From Haplomitrium mnioides (lineage: Eukaryota; Marchantiophyta; Haplomitriopsida; Calobryales), in contig JBNGIS010002455.1 in NCBI GenBank assembly GCA_049999725.1, forward strand, positions 1-30,172: a DNA stretch of 30,172 bases. The letters are read 5' to 3'. Shown one piece after another: positions 1 through 7,985 of the stretch. Position numbers and translations under genes: made by a program. Position 1 is the first letter of the stretch. Each line of letters begins with the position of its first letter. A model generated the notes under the pieces. That model had not been told where the DNA came from and did no database searches. It saw nothing but the letters and a program-made list of their open reading frames with translations.

Positions 1-75
1 TTTTTGATTTCTTTGTTTTTTATTTCTCTTGCATTTTCATTACAATGTTTGATGTGATTATTTATCTTTTTGCAG

Positions 76-694
76 GGACAAAAGCAACGTACATCATTCT
101 GGTGGTCCCAAAATCGCACATGCCCACGAGTACTGAACGGTGGGCTACTAGACAAAGGAAGGAAAGAGGAGCATGCGCAATTTCAACTTGTAAGCTTCTT
201 CTGCGACCGGACTTCTTCGGCAACCTATGCAGAGTGTTTTCAGCTGCCCTGCAGTTTCTGCAAAGCTTAAACATCCAGGAGATGTTGCTCCTGTGAATGT
301 TTATTAGAAGCCGCAAGCTCTGTACAATTTTTTCATCGACCATTTATCAACAGAGCAGGATTGGATCCTTGATTTCTGCTCTAGGTCTAGCACAGTTCTT
401 GTCTGTGCTCTTAAGCTGATGCAAAATTGCATCGTCATGGAATATGATAGACGTCAGTCTATTTATATTCCACAGAGGGTTTTGGAGATGGCTTCCTTGC
501 CATCCTCTGTGACTAAGTCACACCTAGTTTTTGCTTACCACAAGGAACCTGTTCCTCTTGGTACTGCAGGTGCTTCTGGTGACTCTGTAGTCATATCAGG
601 GACTGGAAAGTCTCGACATGACTCTCAATCGGCTGCAGATGCTCAATTTGTAGATTTAGATGAGACAATTCCTCCCGAAGAGGAGAGAGTCTGA
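76..694 (+). pseudogene. Unit 1: last exon of a beta-class DNA methyltransferase-like gene (broken)
   Basis: An AG acceptor (tgcag) precedes a frame beginning D-K-S-N-V-H-H-S-G-G-P, which recurs in units 2 and 3. Further down it reads V-N-V-Y-stop-K-P-Q-A-L, then D-W-I-L-D-F-C-S-R-S-S-T, then C-I-V-M-E-Y-D-R. In beta-class DNA amino-methyltransferases a KP motif (motif X) is followed by motif I (D-P-F-x-G-S-G-T) and motif II (acidic residue), the S-adenosylmethionine site. Here motif I has lost both glycines, the Q before KP is a stop, and the early E-Y-W-T-V-G-Y-W stretch has two stops. Only the last 91 codons (419-694, ending E-E-E-R-V) are open. Upstream exons lie outside the window. The frame is degenerate, so this is a relic; the family call rests on motif order shared across copies. 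Confidence 0.72.
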
Positions 695-779
695 TTACGA
701 TTTTGTACACTTTTCATCATTAATAAATTTTTTTTTTCCAATTGTGACTCTTAAGAATAAGTTGACCCAGTTGATAGTC

Positions 780-1190
780 TAAGAATGGTTTGAACACAGC
801 TACTAATCTAAGAATGATTTGGAGTCTTTGCACATTGTTTAGTGTCTTTGCGCATTAAGGCTTTTTAATTCTTGTTGAATTTCCTGCGCGCTTAAGCTGT
901 GAGGTTGTTGTTTAGAGTACCTTCACCCGTTAGTCAAAGGATTCTTGTTCGTCATCTATGCTTGCATAGGCTGCACGGTTCTTGTTTAGAATCTTAACGT
1001 GTTCTGGCTTTAGGATTCTAGTTGAAAGTCCAAGCGTGCCTAGCTTTATTGTTCTTGTTGAGAGTCTAAGCACGCAGAGGATTTAGGATTCTTGTTCGGA
1101 GTCTATGCGTGCATACGCTTTATGGTTCTGGTTTGGAGTGTATGCTTGCATAGACTTTGTTAGCTACGATGCTCAAAGTTAGGTTTAAAG
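780..1190 (+). repeat. 3'-flank minisatellite, period about 36 bp
   Basis: Degenerate tandem units of the form ggttcttgttcggagtctat followed by gcgcgcataggcttta follow the end of unit 1. Each carries a palindromic TATGCGCGCATA-like centre. The same kind of array follows the last exon of unit 2 (3840-4310) and, in weak form, unit 3. The unit is related to the 24-bp intron minisatellite through its centre but has different arms and spacing. No coding role is visible. Confidence 0.75.
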
Positions 1191-1540
1191 TCTTCTTCCG
1201 ACTAGACATTTATGTTTTCCTGTAGTTTCTTTCCACCAAAATATATATGTTTTATTTCATTCTTTAGGAATTTAGTTTATTCAAAATGGTGCCAAGTTTT
1301 TTTTGAATATTTGAATAACTAAAATGTTTTTTTAAGTTATTCTTTATAAAGAAATATTGAAATATAATCTAAATGGAAAATATGCATTTTTTGATTGTAA
1401 AAAGAAATTTTTTTTTTTCGAAAAGAAGATTTTAGTCGTAAATTTGATGTTTTTGAATGCCAAATTTCCAAAAAAAAAATTCAACTGCCAAGTGAAATAG
1501 GAACTCAGTAGCGGTTCTTGGTTCAAAGTAGCAGTTGTTA
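1191..1540. other. AT-rich intergenic spacer of the array
   Basis: Poly-A/T runs without a credible gene. The stretch ending in a phrase like ggttcttggttcaaagtagc recurs at about 4560-4645 and 21380-21435, so it is part of the repeated unit and marks the junction between successive copies. Confidence 0.7.
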
Positions 1541-1854
1541 TGGGAGAAAAATACCGTTAATGGCCAGAATCCGAAGGCTAAGGGATCTCTTAGAATGGAG
1601 AACATGAAATGGACACCTTGGAGGTCCCTTCAGGGTCTTCCTCATGAAGTTAAAATTTTAGTTTTGAAGCGGGTGGAAGTTGGAGAGCTTTCAATGGACG
1701 AAATGTCTCGAGAGGCAGAGAGACATAATGTTTTGGTAGAAGTTTTTGTTTAGAGGTTTACTACTACAGTTGGGAGGAAGTAAGAGAGGAGTACCCTCTT
1801 CACATTGAGGAGTCCAAGATGGCTGCTTTCTATTCAAGCTTTGGGAAGCTTTTG
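1541..1854 (+). pseudogene. Unit 2: upstream exon (exon A) of the methyltransferase-like gene
   Basis: The frame contains K-W-T-P-W-R-S-L-Q-G-L-P-H-E-V-K-I-L-V-L, then K-R-V-E-V-G-E-L-S-M-D-E-M, an acidic/basic helical stretch that looks like a small helix-turn-helix-type domain. The inverted copy at 22826-23173 has the same block, which argues that it is a true exon. A stop after E-V-F-V and a frame change follow; in another frame the sequence reads R-E-E-Y-P-L-H-I-E-E-S-K-M, matching E-Y-P-I-H-I-E-E-K-K in the inverted copy. The exon closes at a good donor (gtaagt at 1855). The domain's function is unknown; association with the methyltransferase rests on exon order in two copies. Confidence 0.6.
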
Positions 1855-1959
1855 GTAAGTTCTTCTTTTCACAGTACATTCATTTCTTTGGAGTTTCCAT
1901 GAATTTACTTTAAGTTGTCTTTGGTTTTGATAAAATAGGTTTTGAGTCTTTTTGTGCAA

Positions 1960-2420
1960 GGATTGTGAAGTCCATGCGCACATGGACTTCTTAGTCTCTT
2001 AGCGGCTTTACTTCATAGTCCATCCGTACATGGACTTCGTAGTCCTTGCGCAAAAAGACTTGACAATCCACGCACACAAAGACTGCATAGTGCTTTCCCT
2101 CTTGGACCTTAAAGTCCAAGCGTGCATGGACTACGAAGTCCCTATGAGCATGGACAACGAAGTCCATACGCGTATGGATTGCAAAGTCCCTACTAGCATG
2201 GATTGCAAAGTCCATGCGTGCGTGGACTGCAAAGTCCAAGAGGTCTTGGGCTATCAATTCCAAGCGTATTAGGACTGTGAAGTCCATGCGCGCATGGACG
2301 AGCAAGGACTTTGAAGTCCAAGCTTTCGTCGACATCAAAGTCTCAGCGCATCTGAACTTTGAAGTCCTTAGATGCCTTGACTTCATTGTCCATGCGAGCA
2401 TAGCATTCAATGTCCTTTTC
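1960..2420 (+). repeat. 24-bp palindromic minisatellite in intron A-B of unit 2
   Basis: About 18 degenerate units of 24 bp. The consensus is AGTCCATGCGCGCATGGACT plus a 4-bp joint (tcga, acga, gcaa or ttga). Each unit is an inverted repeat, and the units are head to tail. Since 24 is eight codons, several frames stay open on both strands, giving meaningless proteins with an M-D-x-x-V-H-A-R type period. The array lies between the donor at 1855 and the acceptor at 2476. Confidence 0.9.
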
Positions 2421-2476
2421 TAGTCTATAATTTCTTTTTGTCTCCTCATATTGTTTTCTGTTTTTGCTGTGTGTAG

Positions 2477-3032
2477 GGGGACAAAACGTTCAAACGTCAG
2501 TTGGCAAAACAATTGACAATAGCTGCCAAAGGCCAAAAAAGATTAGGGGTCAAAGAAGCCCTAGAAGATCAAGACCAGGCTCCCACTCTCGTTTCCTATC
2601 CTCTAGCTTTTCTTCTTCACTGCCAAAAGCTAGAGAGTGGAAATCAAGGCAACAAAGCAGTGTTGCATCTCTTCCAATTGAAGAAGTTGTGAGAGACAAG
2701 GATGAGGACTTATTGTCCTATGTCGATGGTCTCAACGTGGCATTTTACCAAGTCCACAGGGAGGCCAATGCTCGACAGTTGAAGAGCTTTGTGAAACCTA
2801 GGTGTTTCACTTTGGTGATTGCGGATGTTCCTTACGGTTACACCCTTAAGGAATGTAAGCATAACGATTCCGAACCATTTTCCAAAGATGACATTTCTGA
2901 CATGGTTTCATCTTTTGCAACAATCACAACATTGTATTTTTGGTCTTTTGTAATTATATATTCATCGCAACAATTTGGCATCGTCGAGGATGCCCTTTCG
3001 AAAGTTTGTTGTACAATCAACCACGTTTGCAT
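2477..3032 (+). pseudogene. Unit 2: catalytic exon (exon B, motif IV) of the methyltransferase-like gene
   Basis: A gtgtag acceptor is followed by a G-D-K-T-F-K-R-Q-L-A-K block, basic and probably nucleic-acid-facing, then Q-D-Q-A-P-T-L-V-S-Y-P. After a frame change comes D-L-L-S-Y-V-D-G-L-N-V-A-F-Y-Q-V-H. It then reads C-F-T-L-V-I-A-D-V-P-Y-G-Y, followed by S-E-P-F-S-K-D-D-I-S-D-M-V-S-S-F and F-V-I-I-Y-S-S-Q-Q-F-G-I-V-E-D-A-L. The hydrophobic strand ending A-D-V-P-Y matches motif IV (D/N/S-P-P-Y/F), the catalytic loop of amino-methyltransferases, and the downstream helix and strand fit the fold. The long open frame spans 2464-3036. The donor at the 3' end is mutated (gcatataa where other copies have gtaagt). 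This is the best preserved catalytic exon here. Confidence 0.7.
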
Positions 3033-3077
3033 ATAAAAATTTTCAAAAAAAGATATATGTTTTTCTTCTTTTTACAG

Positions 3078-3722
3078 GGACAAAAGCAACATTCATCATT
3101 ATGGTGGTCCTAGAATTGCAGACACCCACGAGTATTGGACTGTGAGCTACTAGAAGAAAAAAGGAAAGAGGAGCATGAGGCTTTTTAATTTGCAGCTTGC
3201 TCCTATGACTGGTCTACCTCGGCAAATAATGCACAGTTTTTTAGTTGTTCTACGGTTTTGATGAAACTTAAAAATCTAGGAGATGATGTTTATGTCAATG
3301 TTTATCAAAAGCTGTAGGCTCTTTACAAATTTTTCATTGACCATTTGTCAACAAAGTAGGATTGGATCTTAGATCTTTGCTCTGGGTCTGGCATAGGCTT
3401 TGTTTATGCTTTAAAGCTAATGCAAAACTGGATCGTGGTGGAATATGATATATGTCAGTCTATCTACATTCCTTACAGAGTTTTGACGATAGCTTCTTTG
3501 CCATCCGATGTGATAGTCACATATAGTCTATGTATACCACAAAGAACTTGTTCCTCTTGGTACTAAGGTGCCATTGGTGATTTTGTTGTTATATCCGAGA
3601 TTGGAAAGTCTCGACAGGACTTTTTAGCGGTTGTAGATGCTCAGCCTTTGGATTTAGATGAGATAATTCCTCTCGAAGAGGATAGATCTCTAAGCATTTG
3701 TTTGAACAAATTGTTTTATTAA
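3078..3722 (+). pseudogene. Unit 2: last exon (motifs X, I, II) of the methyltransferase-like gene
   Basis: The exon starts after tttacag with K-S-N-I-H-H-Y-G-G-P-R-I-A-D, then E-Y-W-T-V-S-Y and a stop. Later it reads N-V-Y-Q-K-L-stop-A-L, then I-L-D-L-C-S-G-S-G-I-G, then W-I-V-V-E-Y-D and Y-I-P-Y-R-V-L. The D-L-C-S-G-S-G segment keeps the S-adenosylmethionine glycine pattern, and E-Y-D is the expected acidic motif II. Several stops and a frame change after S-D-V make it non-functional. A run of short codons leads to a terminal TAA at 3720. It sits 45 bp after exon B, so the intron is very short. Confidence 0.72.
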
Positions 3723-3779
3723 TAAATTATTTTTTTGCAAAGTTTTATTTGCTAAAGTTTCAACTTATTGCACTCCCAA

Positions 3780-4310
3780 TGCATTTTAAGTCTTTTCATC
3801 ACGAATAAATTTTGTGCGCTTAAGAATGGTTTGGAGTCAATTGCTAGTACAAGAATTGTTTGGAGTCATTGTCCATAGCGCTTGGAGTCCATGCGCATAT
3901 GAGCTTTAGCAATCTTTGACCGCCTAAGCTTTAGGGTTTTTTTTTAGAGTCTATGCACACATAAGCTTTAGAGTTCTTGTTCGGAGTCTATGTGCGCATA
4001 AGCTTTAAAGTTCTTGTTCAGAGTCCCTACACGTCTAAGCTTTAGGGTTCTTGTTCAATGTCTATGCACACCTAGGCTTTAGAGTTCTGGTTTAGAGTCT
4101 AAGCGTGCCTAGGCTTTAGGGTTCTTGTTCGGAGTTTTTGCATGCCTAGCTTTATTGTTCTCGTTCAGAGTCTATGCACGCATAGGCTTTAGAATTCTTG
4201 TTTGAATTCTATGCGTGGATAGACTTTAGCGTTCTAGTTTGGAGTCTCTGCTTGCTTAATATTTAATAGCTATGACGCTCATAGTTTGGTTCAAAGTCCC
4301 TATGCGAGTA
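3780..4310 (+). repeat. 3'-flank minisatellite of unit 2, period about 36 bp
   Basis: Repeated ttcttgttcggagtctatg phrases followed by a gcgcataagctttag-like tail. Around a dozen degenerate copies can be followed, clearest from 3840. It is the same family as 780-1190 and holds the same position relative to the last exon, showing that the flank was duplicated with the gene. Confidence 0.78.
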
Positions 4311-4674
4311 GACATCCACGTTTGCATATAAAAATTTTCAAAAAAAGATATATTTTAAATTTTTTTTATGAATTTAGTGTACTCACAATAGTGTGAGATT
4401 TTAATAAAATATTTCAATAACTAAAATGCTTTTTATTGCGGATGTTTATTATAAAGAAATTTTTTAAATATAATGTCAATGTAAAATACGCAATTGGTAT
4501 TTCTAAAAAACGATTTTCTTTGCGAAAAAAAGATTGCAAATGTAAAACTGATGTTTTTCAATACCAAATCACAAAAAGTAATATTTATGACTACCAATTG
4601 AAATAGGAACTCAGTAACAGTTCTCGGTTCAAAGTAGCGGTTGTTAAATTAACTTGTGCTAGAATAAAAATGAA
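4311..4674. other. AT-rich spacer; exon A missing from unit 3
   Basis: Homologous to 1191-1540, including the ggttcaaagtagcgg phrase. In unit 2 exon A follows directly. Here about 35 bp later the sequence passes straight into the 24-bp minisatellite, so exon A and its flanks appear deleted in unit 3. Confidence 0.6.
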
Positions 4675-5185
4675 TATGAGTCTATGCCCGCATGGACTAA
4701 CAAGTCCGTTCACACAAAGACTCTCTAGTTTGGCGTGCTAGGAATATCAAGTCCATGAGTGCATGGACTCTTTAGTCCATGTGCGTACGGACTCTCTAGT
4801 TCAATCATGGCTTCCATTTCAAGTTGTTGCGCTTGGACATTGAAACCAATGCCAACATGAACTTGAGAGTCTAGGGGTGCTTGGACTTTGAATTCCATGC
4901 ACACATGGATTCTGAATTCTAGGCGCATCAAGACTTGAGAATGCATCAACAAATCTATGCGCGTTGGGACTCTCAAGTTCGTGCGCGTATGGACTTCACA
5001 GATTATGCTCGCCTTGACTCTCAAGCCCATGCACGCATGGACTTTAATGTCCAAGCGGGCATGGACTTCAATGTCCATGCGCAGTTGGACTTCAATATCC
5101 ATGTACGTAGGGACTTCAATTTCTCTGCTAGCTTGGACTCCAATATCCATGCTATTATGGACTCTCAAGTCAATGCTTAGATTGA
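4675..5185 (+). repeat. 24-bp palindromic minisatellite of unit 3
   Basis: Roughly 20 degenerate units of the same AGTCCATGCGCGCATGGACT type, with joints such as tcaa and tctc. The array is followed by the acceptor of exon B at 5282, the same arrangement as in unit 2. Both strands contain spurious periodic reading frames. Confidence 0.88.
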
Positions 5186-5282
5186 CTTGAACGTCTTTGC
5201 TTGCTTGCTCTTCCTCTTTAAAGTCTACGTTTTTTTTCTTTGGTTGTCTCCTCTTATTTTTTTTGTTTTTGTTGTGTGCAAG

Positions 5283-5813
5283 GGGACAAAACCTTTAAAC
5301 GGCAGCTTGCCAAAAAAATTGACTGCAACTGCCAAAGGGCGAAAAAGATCGAAGGTCAAAGAAGCCCCAGAAGATCAAGACCAAGCTCCAACACTTGTTT
5401 CCTACCCTCATGCTTTTTTGCTTCATTGCCAAAAAGCTAAAGAGTGAAAATCAAGGCAACAAAATGATGTTGCTACCTTTACCTCTGAAGGAGTTCTTCA
5501 AGACGAAGATGAGAACTTAATATCCTTTGTTGATGGACTCAATGTGGTATATTACCAAGTCCACGAGGAGCCAAATGCTCATCAATTGAAGGGACTTGTG
5601 AAACCTAGATGTTTCACTTTGGCAATTGCAGACATTCCTTACTATTACAACCTTAAAGAATGCAAGCGCGACAATTTTCGGCATGGTTTCCTCTTTTGTG
5701 GCAATCAAAACTTCCGATTTTTAGTCTTTTGTAATAATCCATTCTTTGCAACAATTTGGCATCGTTGAGAATGCTCTTTTAGAGGTTTGTTGTACCATTG
5801 GCCACAACATCTA
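5283..5813 (+). pseudogene. Unit 3: catalytic exon (exon B) of the methyltransferase-like gene
   Basis: After tgtgcaag the frame reads G-D-K-T-F-K-R-Q-L-A-K-K, with the alternative frame K-V-K-E-A-P-E-D-Q-D-Q-A-P-T-L-V matching unit 2. Further on it reads V-Y-Y-Q-V-H-E-E, L-V-K-P-R-C-F-T-L-A-I-A-D-I-P-Y-Y-Y-N-L-K-E-C, then a frame change and Q-F-G-I-V-E-N-A-L. Motif IV is D-I-P-Y. Compared with unit 2, the segment between the C-K-R-D and the next strand is shortened, removing the E-P-F-S-K-D-D-I helix. The exon ends at gtaagtt (5814), a good donor. It is a relic, clearly homologous to exon B of unit 2. Confidence 0.68.
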
Positions 5814-5905
5814 GTAAGTTCATTTTTGATTTTTTTTAGTTTATCTTGTTTAGTTTTCCTACATTATCTTTCAATTATCTGATTTGTTTTTTTTCTTACT
5901 ATAAG

Positions 5906-5967
5906 AACAAAAGCAATATTCATCATTCTGGTGGTCTTAGAATTGCTCACACCCACAAATATTGGAC
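5906..5967 (+). pseudogene. Unit 3: 5' part of last exon, interrupted by a retrotransposon
   Basis: The frame N-K-S-N-I-H-H-S-G-G-L-R-I-A-H ends in T-H-K-Y-W after a taag acceptor. It breaks off inside the Thr codon, at the target duplication TGGAC. The continuation is at 16351, 10.4 kb away, where the frame resumes W-T-V-G-Y-W. Confidence 0.75.
5963..5967 (+). repeat. 5' target-site duplication of the large-LTR element
   Basis: TGGAC directly before the TGTAGG start of the 5' LTR; the second copy is at 16351-16355 directly after the CA end of the 3' LTR. The identity extends through TGTAGG (11 bp in all), so the exact boundary is ambiguous; 5 bp fits the usual LTR-element duplication and gives TGT..ACA termini. 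Confidence 0.65.
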
Positions 5968-6741
5968 TGTAGGTCAAGTGTGTTTGCGTGTTTTTTTTTT
6001 TTTTTTTTGGTGATTACTGGCCTTCAAGCCCTGTAAATTCTCTCAATTTGAATTAGTCAATTGTCTCCTTCTGTATTTTATTGCTTTAGTGTTGTTTTTC
6101 CATCTTGCACCGTTCTTCTCTCTCTATCTTCTCTTCCTTCTCTTCCTTTCTTTTCTGCTTTCCCCAAAGAATGTCCTGGATCATGCAAATACAAGGAGGA
6201 GCCATGTGGAATTCAGATGAGTCAGGGAAGAAGGCTAGCAAGAAGATCAAAGGGGCTTGCAGCAATTCTTGACAGAGGGAGACCATAACAAGGGTGAAAG
6301 TCGAGATGCAGAACGGAGGAGCCAACTGTTTGACCCGTGCATCCTCAATTCGTGACCATTCGGGGCATGCAATACCTTGATAGAGAGAAGAGCTTGAGGG
6401 AATCGTAGTGCAATTTGAATCGAAGAGAATAAGGCAGAAACAAGGAGGAACAACCTTCTGGAAGTTAACCGACGACCGTAGTCCCAAGGAGTCCGTGGAG
6501 CGCTACGGAAATGTGGTAGCCCACCGCACTCCAAGGAACCCAATGGACGACATGGCAGCACCTGCGGATCCGAAGAGTTCGATGGGATCCAGCCTCCCTA
6601 CATGGAGATCCCCAGTTAAGTGGGATCCGATCAGCCTCCCTACGTGGGCTCTCCACTTAACAGGGATCCGCAAACGAAGGTTCGACGAGTCCGAAGTGAT
6701 GGCAAAATAGGGATACGCGAAGTAGTGACCAGATGAAGAGG

Positions 6742-6901
6742 TGACTTGTCACTATTCCAGCAACATGGAGGGTTTTTTAAAGGCTAAGCAAGAAGGGCAA
6801 AGTGGCGACTGACAAAGCGAAGACTTGTCACTATTGTGGCGACATGGAGGATTCCTTAAGGCAACTACGAGACTAAGCGAGAAGGGTGAAGCGGCGACGG
6901 A
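6742..6901 (+). repeat. 80-bp tandem duplication inside the 5' LTR
   Basis: gacttgtcactatt begins at 6742 and again at 6822, each followed by a gacatggaggnttnnttaa-like phrase and an aagcgagaagggcgaagcggcgac-like tail. The 3' LTR has the same pair near 12975 and 13052. Role unknown; U3-type subrepeats are common in plant LTRs. Confidence 0.6.
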
Positions 6902-7291
6902 TCATAGTTACGGATTCACGGACATGTGGCATTCCCAAGGAGTCCGCGGACCTTAGTGGAAAATAGGGGAGTCATGCTTAAACGGGTTCCGATCAGCCTC
7001 CCTAAGTGGGGAGCCCCTGTTATCTGGGTTTCGCTCAACCATTCTAAGTGGAGAGCCCACTTAACGGGGATTCGACGGGAAGTGCAATTGGAGACCAAGG
7101 GAAGATATGCAAAATGGTGACTTATCATGGGCTTGGCCAGACAAAGAGCGAGCAAAGCAAAATGATGATCTATCGCTGATCCGGCGAAGCGGGAGAAAGT
7201 TCGACAAGGTGAGATCTGAAAGTTCGACGGGAGTTTATGGCGCCCTTAGTTCTTATGATGAGGAGGCTGCGGAACAACGATATATCGAGGG

Positions 7292-7530
7292 TCCGGCCGG
7301 AACAAGATCAAGGGTGCCGAAAAGGTGATCAAGCAACGATCCGGCCAGAACAAGATCGAAGAGGGTTGAAAGGGTGATCAAACGAAGTTCCGGCGAAGGG
7401 AAGATCAAGATAGCGAAAAGGTGATTCATCGACAATATGGCCAGAGGAAGATCAAAAAATAGTGAAAAGGCGATGAAGCGATGATTCAGTTGGAAGAAGA
7501 AGAAGTAAGGGACTAGTAGTTGAAAGGGTG
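7292..7530 (+). repeat. About 49-bp tandem repeat inside the 5' LTR
   Basis: Four to five degenerate units opening with a ccggccagaacaagatc-like phrase followed by gaaaaggtgatcaa, at about 7292, 7342, 7390 and 7440. The corresponding array in the 3' LTR begins near 13523. Confidence 0.6.
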
Positions 7531-7735
7531 ACTAATCGTAGTTTTGGCATTGGCGAGGACAAAAGTTTGACGGGGCGCGTTGAAAGTTTGAAGGGGATCC
7601 ACGGGGAGTCCGCCATGGTCTTTATATCAAACGGAGGAAAGAGTTAAGCAAAGGAAGCCTCAATTCTTATTGCAAGTGGGTTCTGAAGCGGCGACCAAAG
7701 GTACCGTTCTTACTCGGCGAGTGAGTTGTTTGACG

Positions 7736-7985
7736 GATGACGTGGCGTTCAGCGGTGGTCCGAGGGTTCCTGCGGGTTAGCGATGGGTCAACTGCGGAAT
7801 CCGGTCAATGCGACGGTCCGCCTACCCCCTTGTGGGGTGGCGTTGAATGGTGCGGTGACGGATGACGTGGCATTCAGCGGTGGTCAGAGGGTTCATGCGG
7901 GTCAGCGATGGATCAACTGCGGAATCCGGTCAATGCGACGGTCCGCCTACCTCTTTGCGAGGTGGCATCGAATGGCGCGGTATCG
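7736..7985 (+). repeat. Two 125-bp tandem units inside the 5' LTR
   Basis: gatgacgtggcgttcagcgg begins at 7736 and (with one change) at 7861, and a third partial start follows at 7986. The units share the ggaatccggtcaatgcgacg core. The 3' LTR has the same pair at exactly the same 125-bp spacing. Confidence 0.8.

Noticed and set aside
1344-1526. 60-codon minus-strand frame in the AT-rich spacer
   Set aside because: Low-complexity Phe/Lys-rich frame from A/T runs, with no counterpart in the homologous spacers.
1991-2410. Open frames of up to 139 codons on both strands, such as M-D-F-x-V-H-A-R periods (also at 4725-5190, 24262-24692)
   Set aside because: They are the 24-bp palindromic minisatellite read in frame. 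24 is eight codons and the unit is self-complementary, so several frames stay open by construction.
76-3722. Bacterial contamination or recent transfer of the methyltransferase
   Set aside because: The copies have AG acceptors, gtaagt donors, introns and nested plant retrotransposons; decay is shared across tandem copies.
4675-5185. CRISPR-like array of palindromic repeats with short spacers
   Set aside because: The joints are only about 4 bp and not diverse, the repeats drift continuously, and the context is eukaryotic introns.
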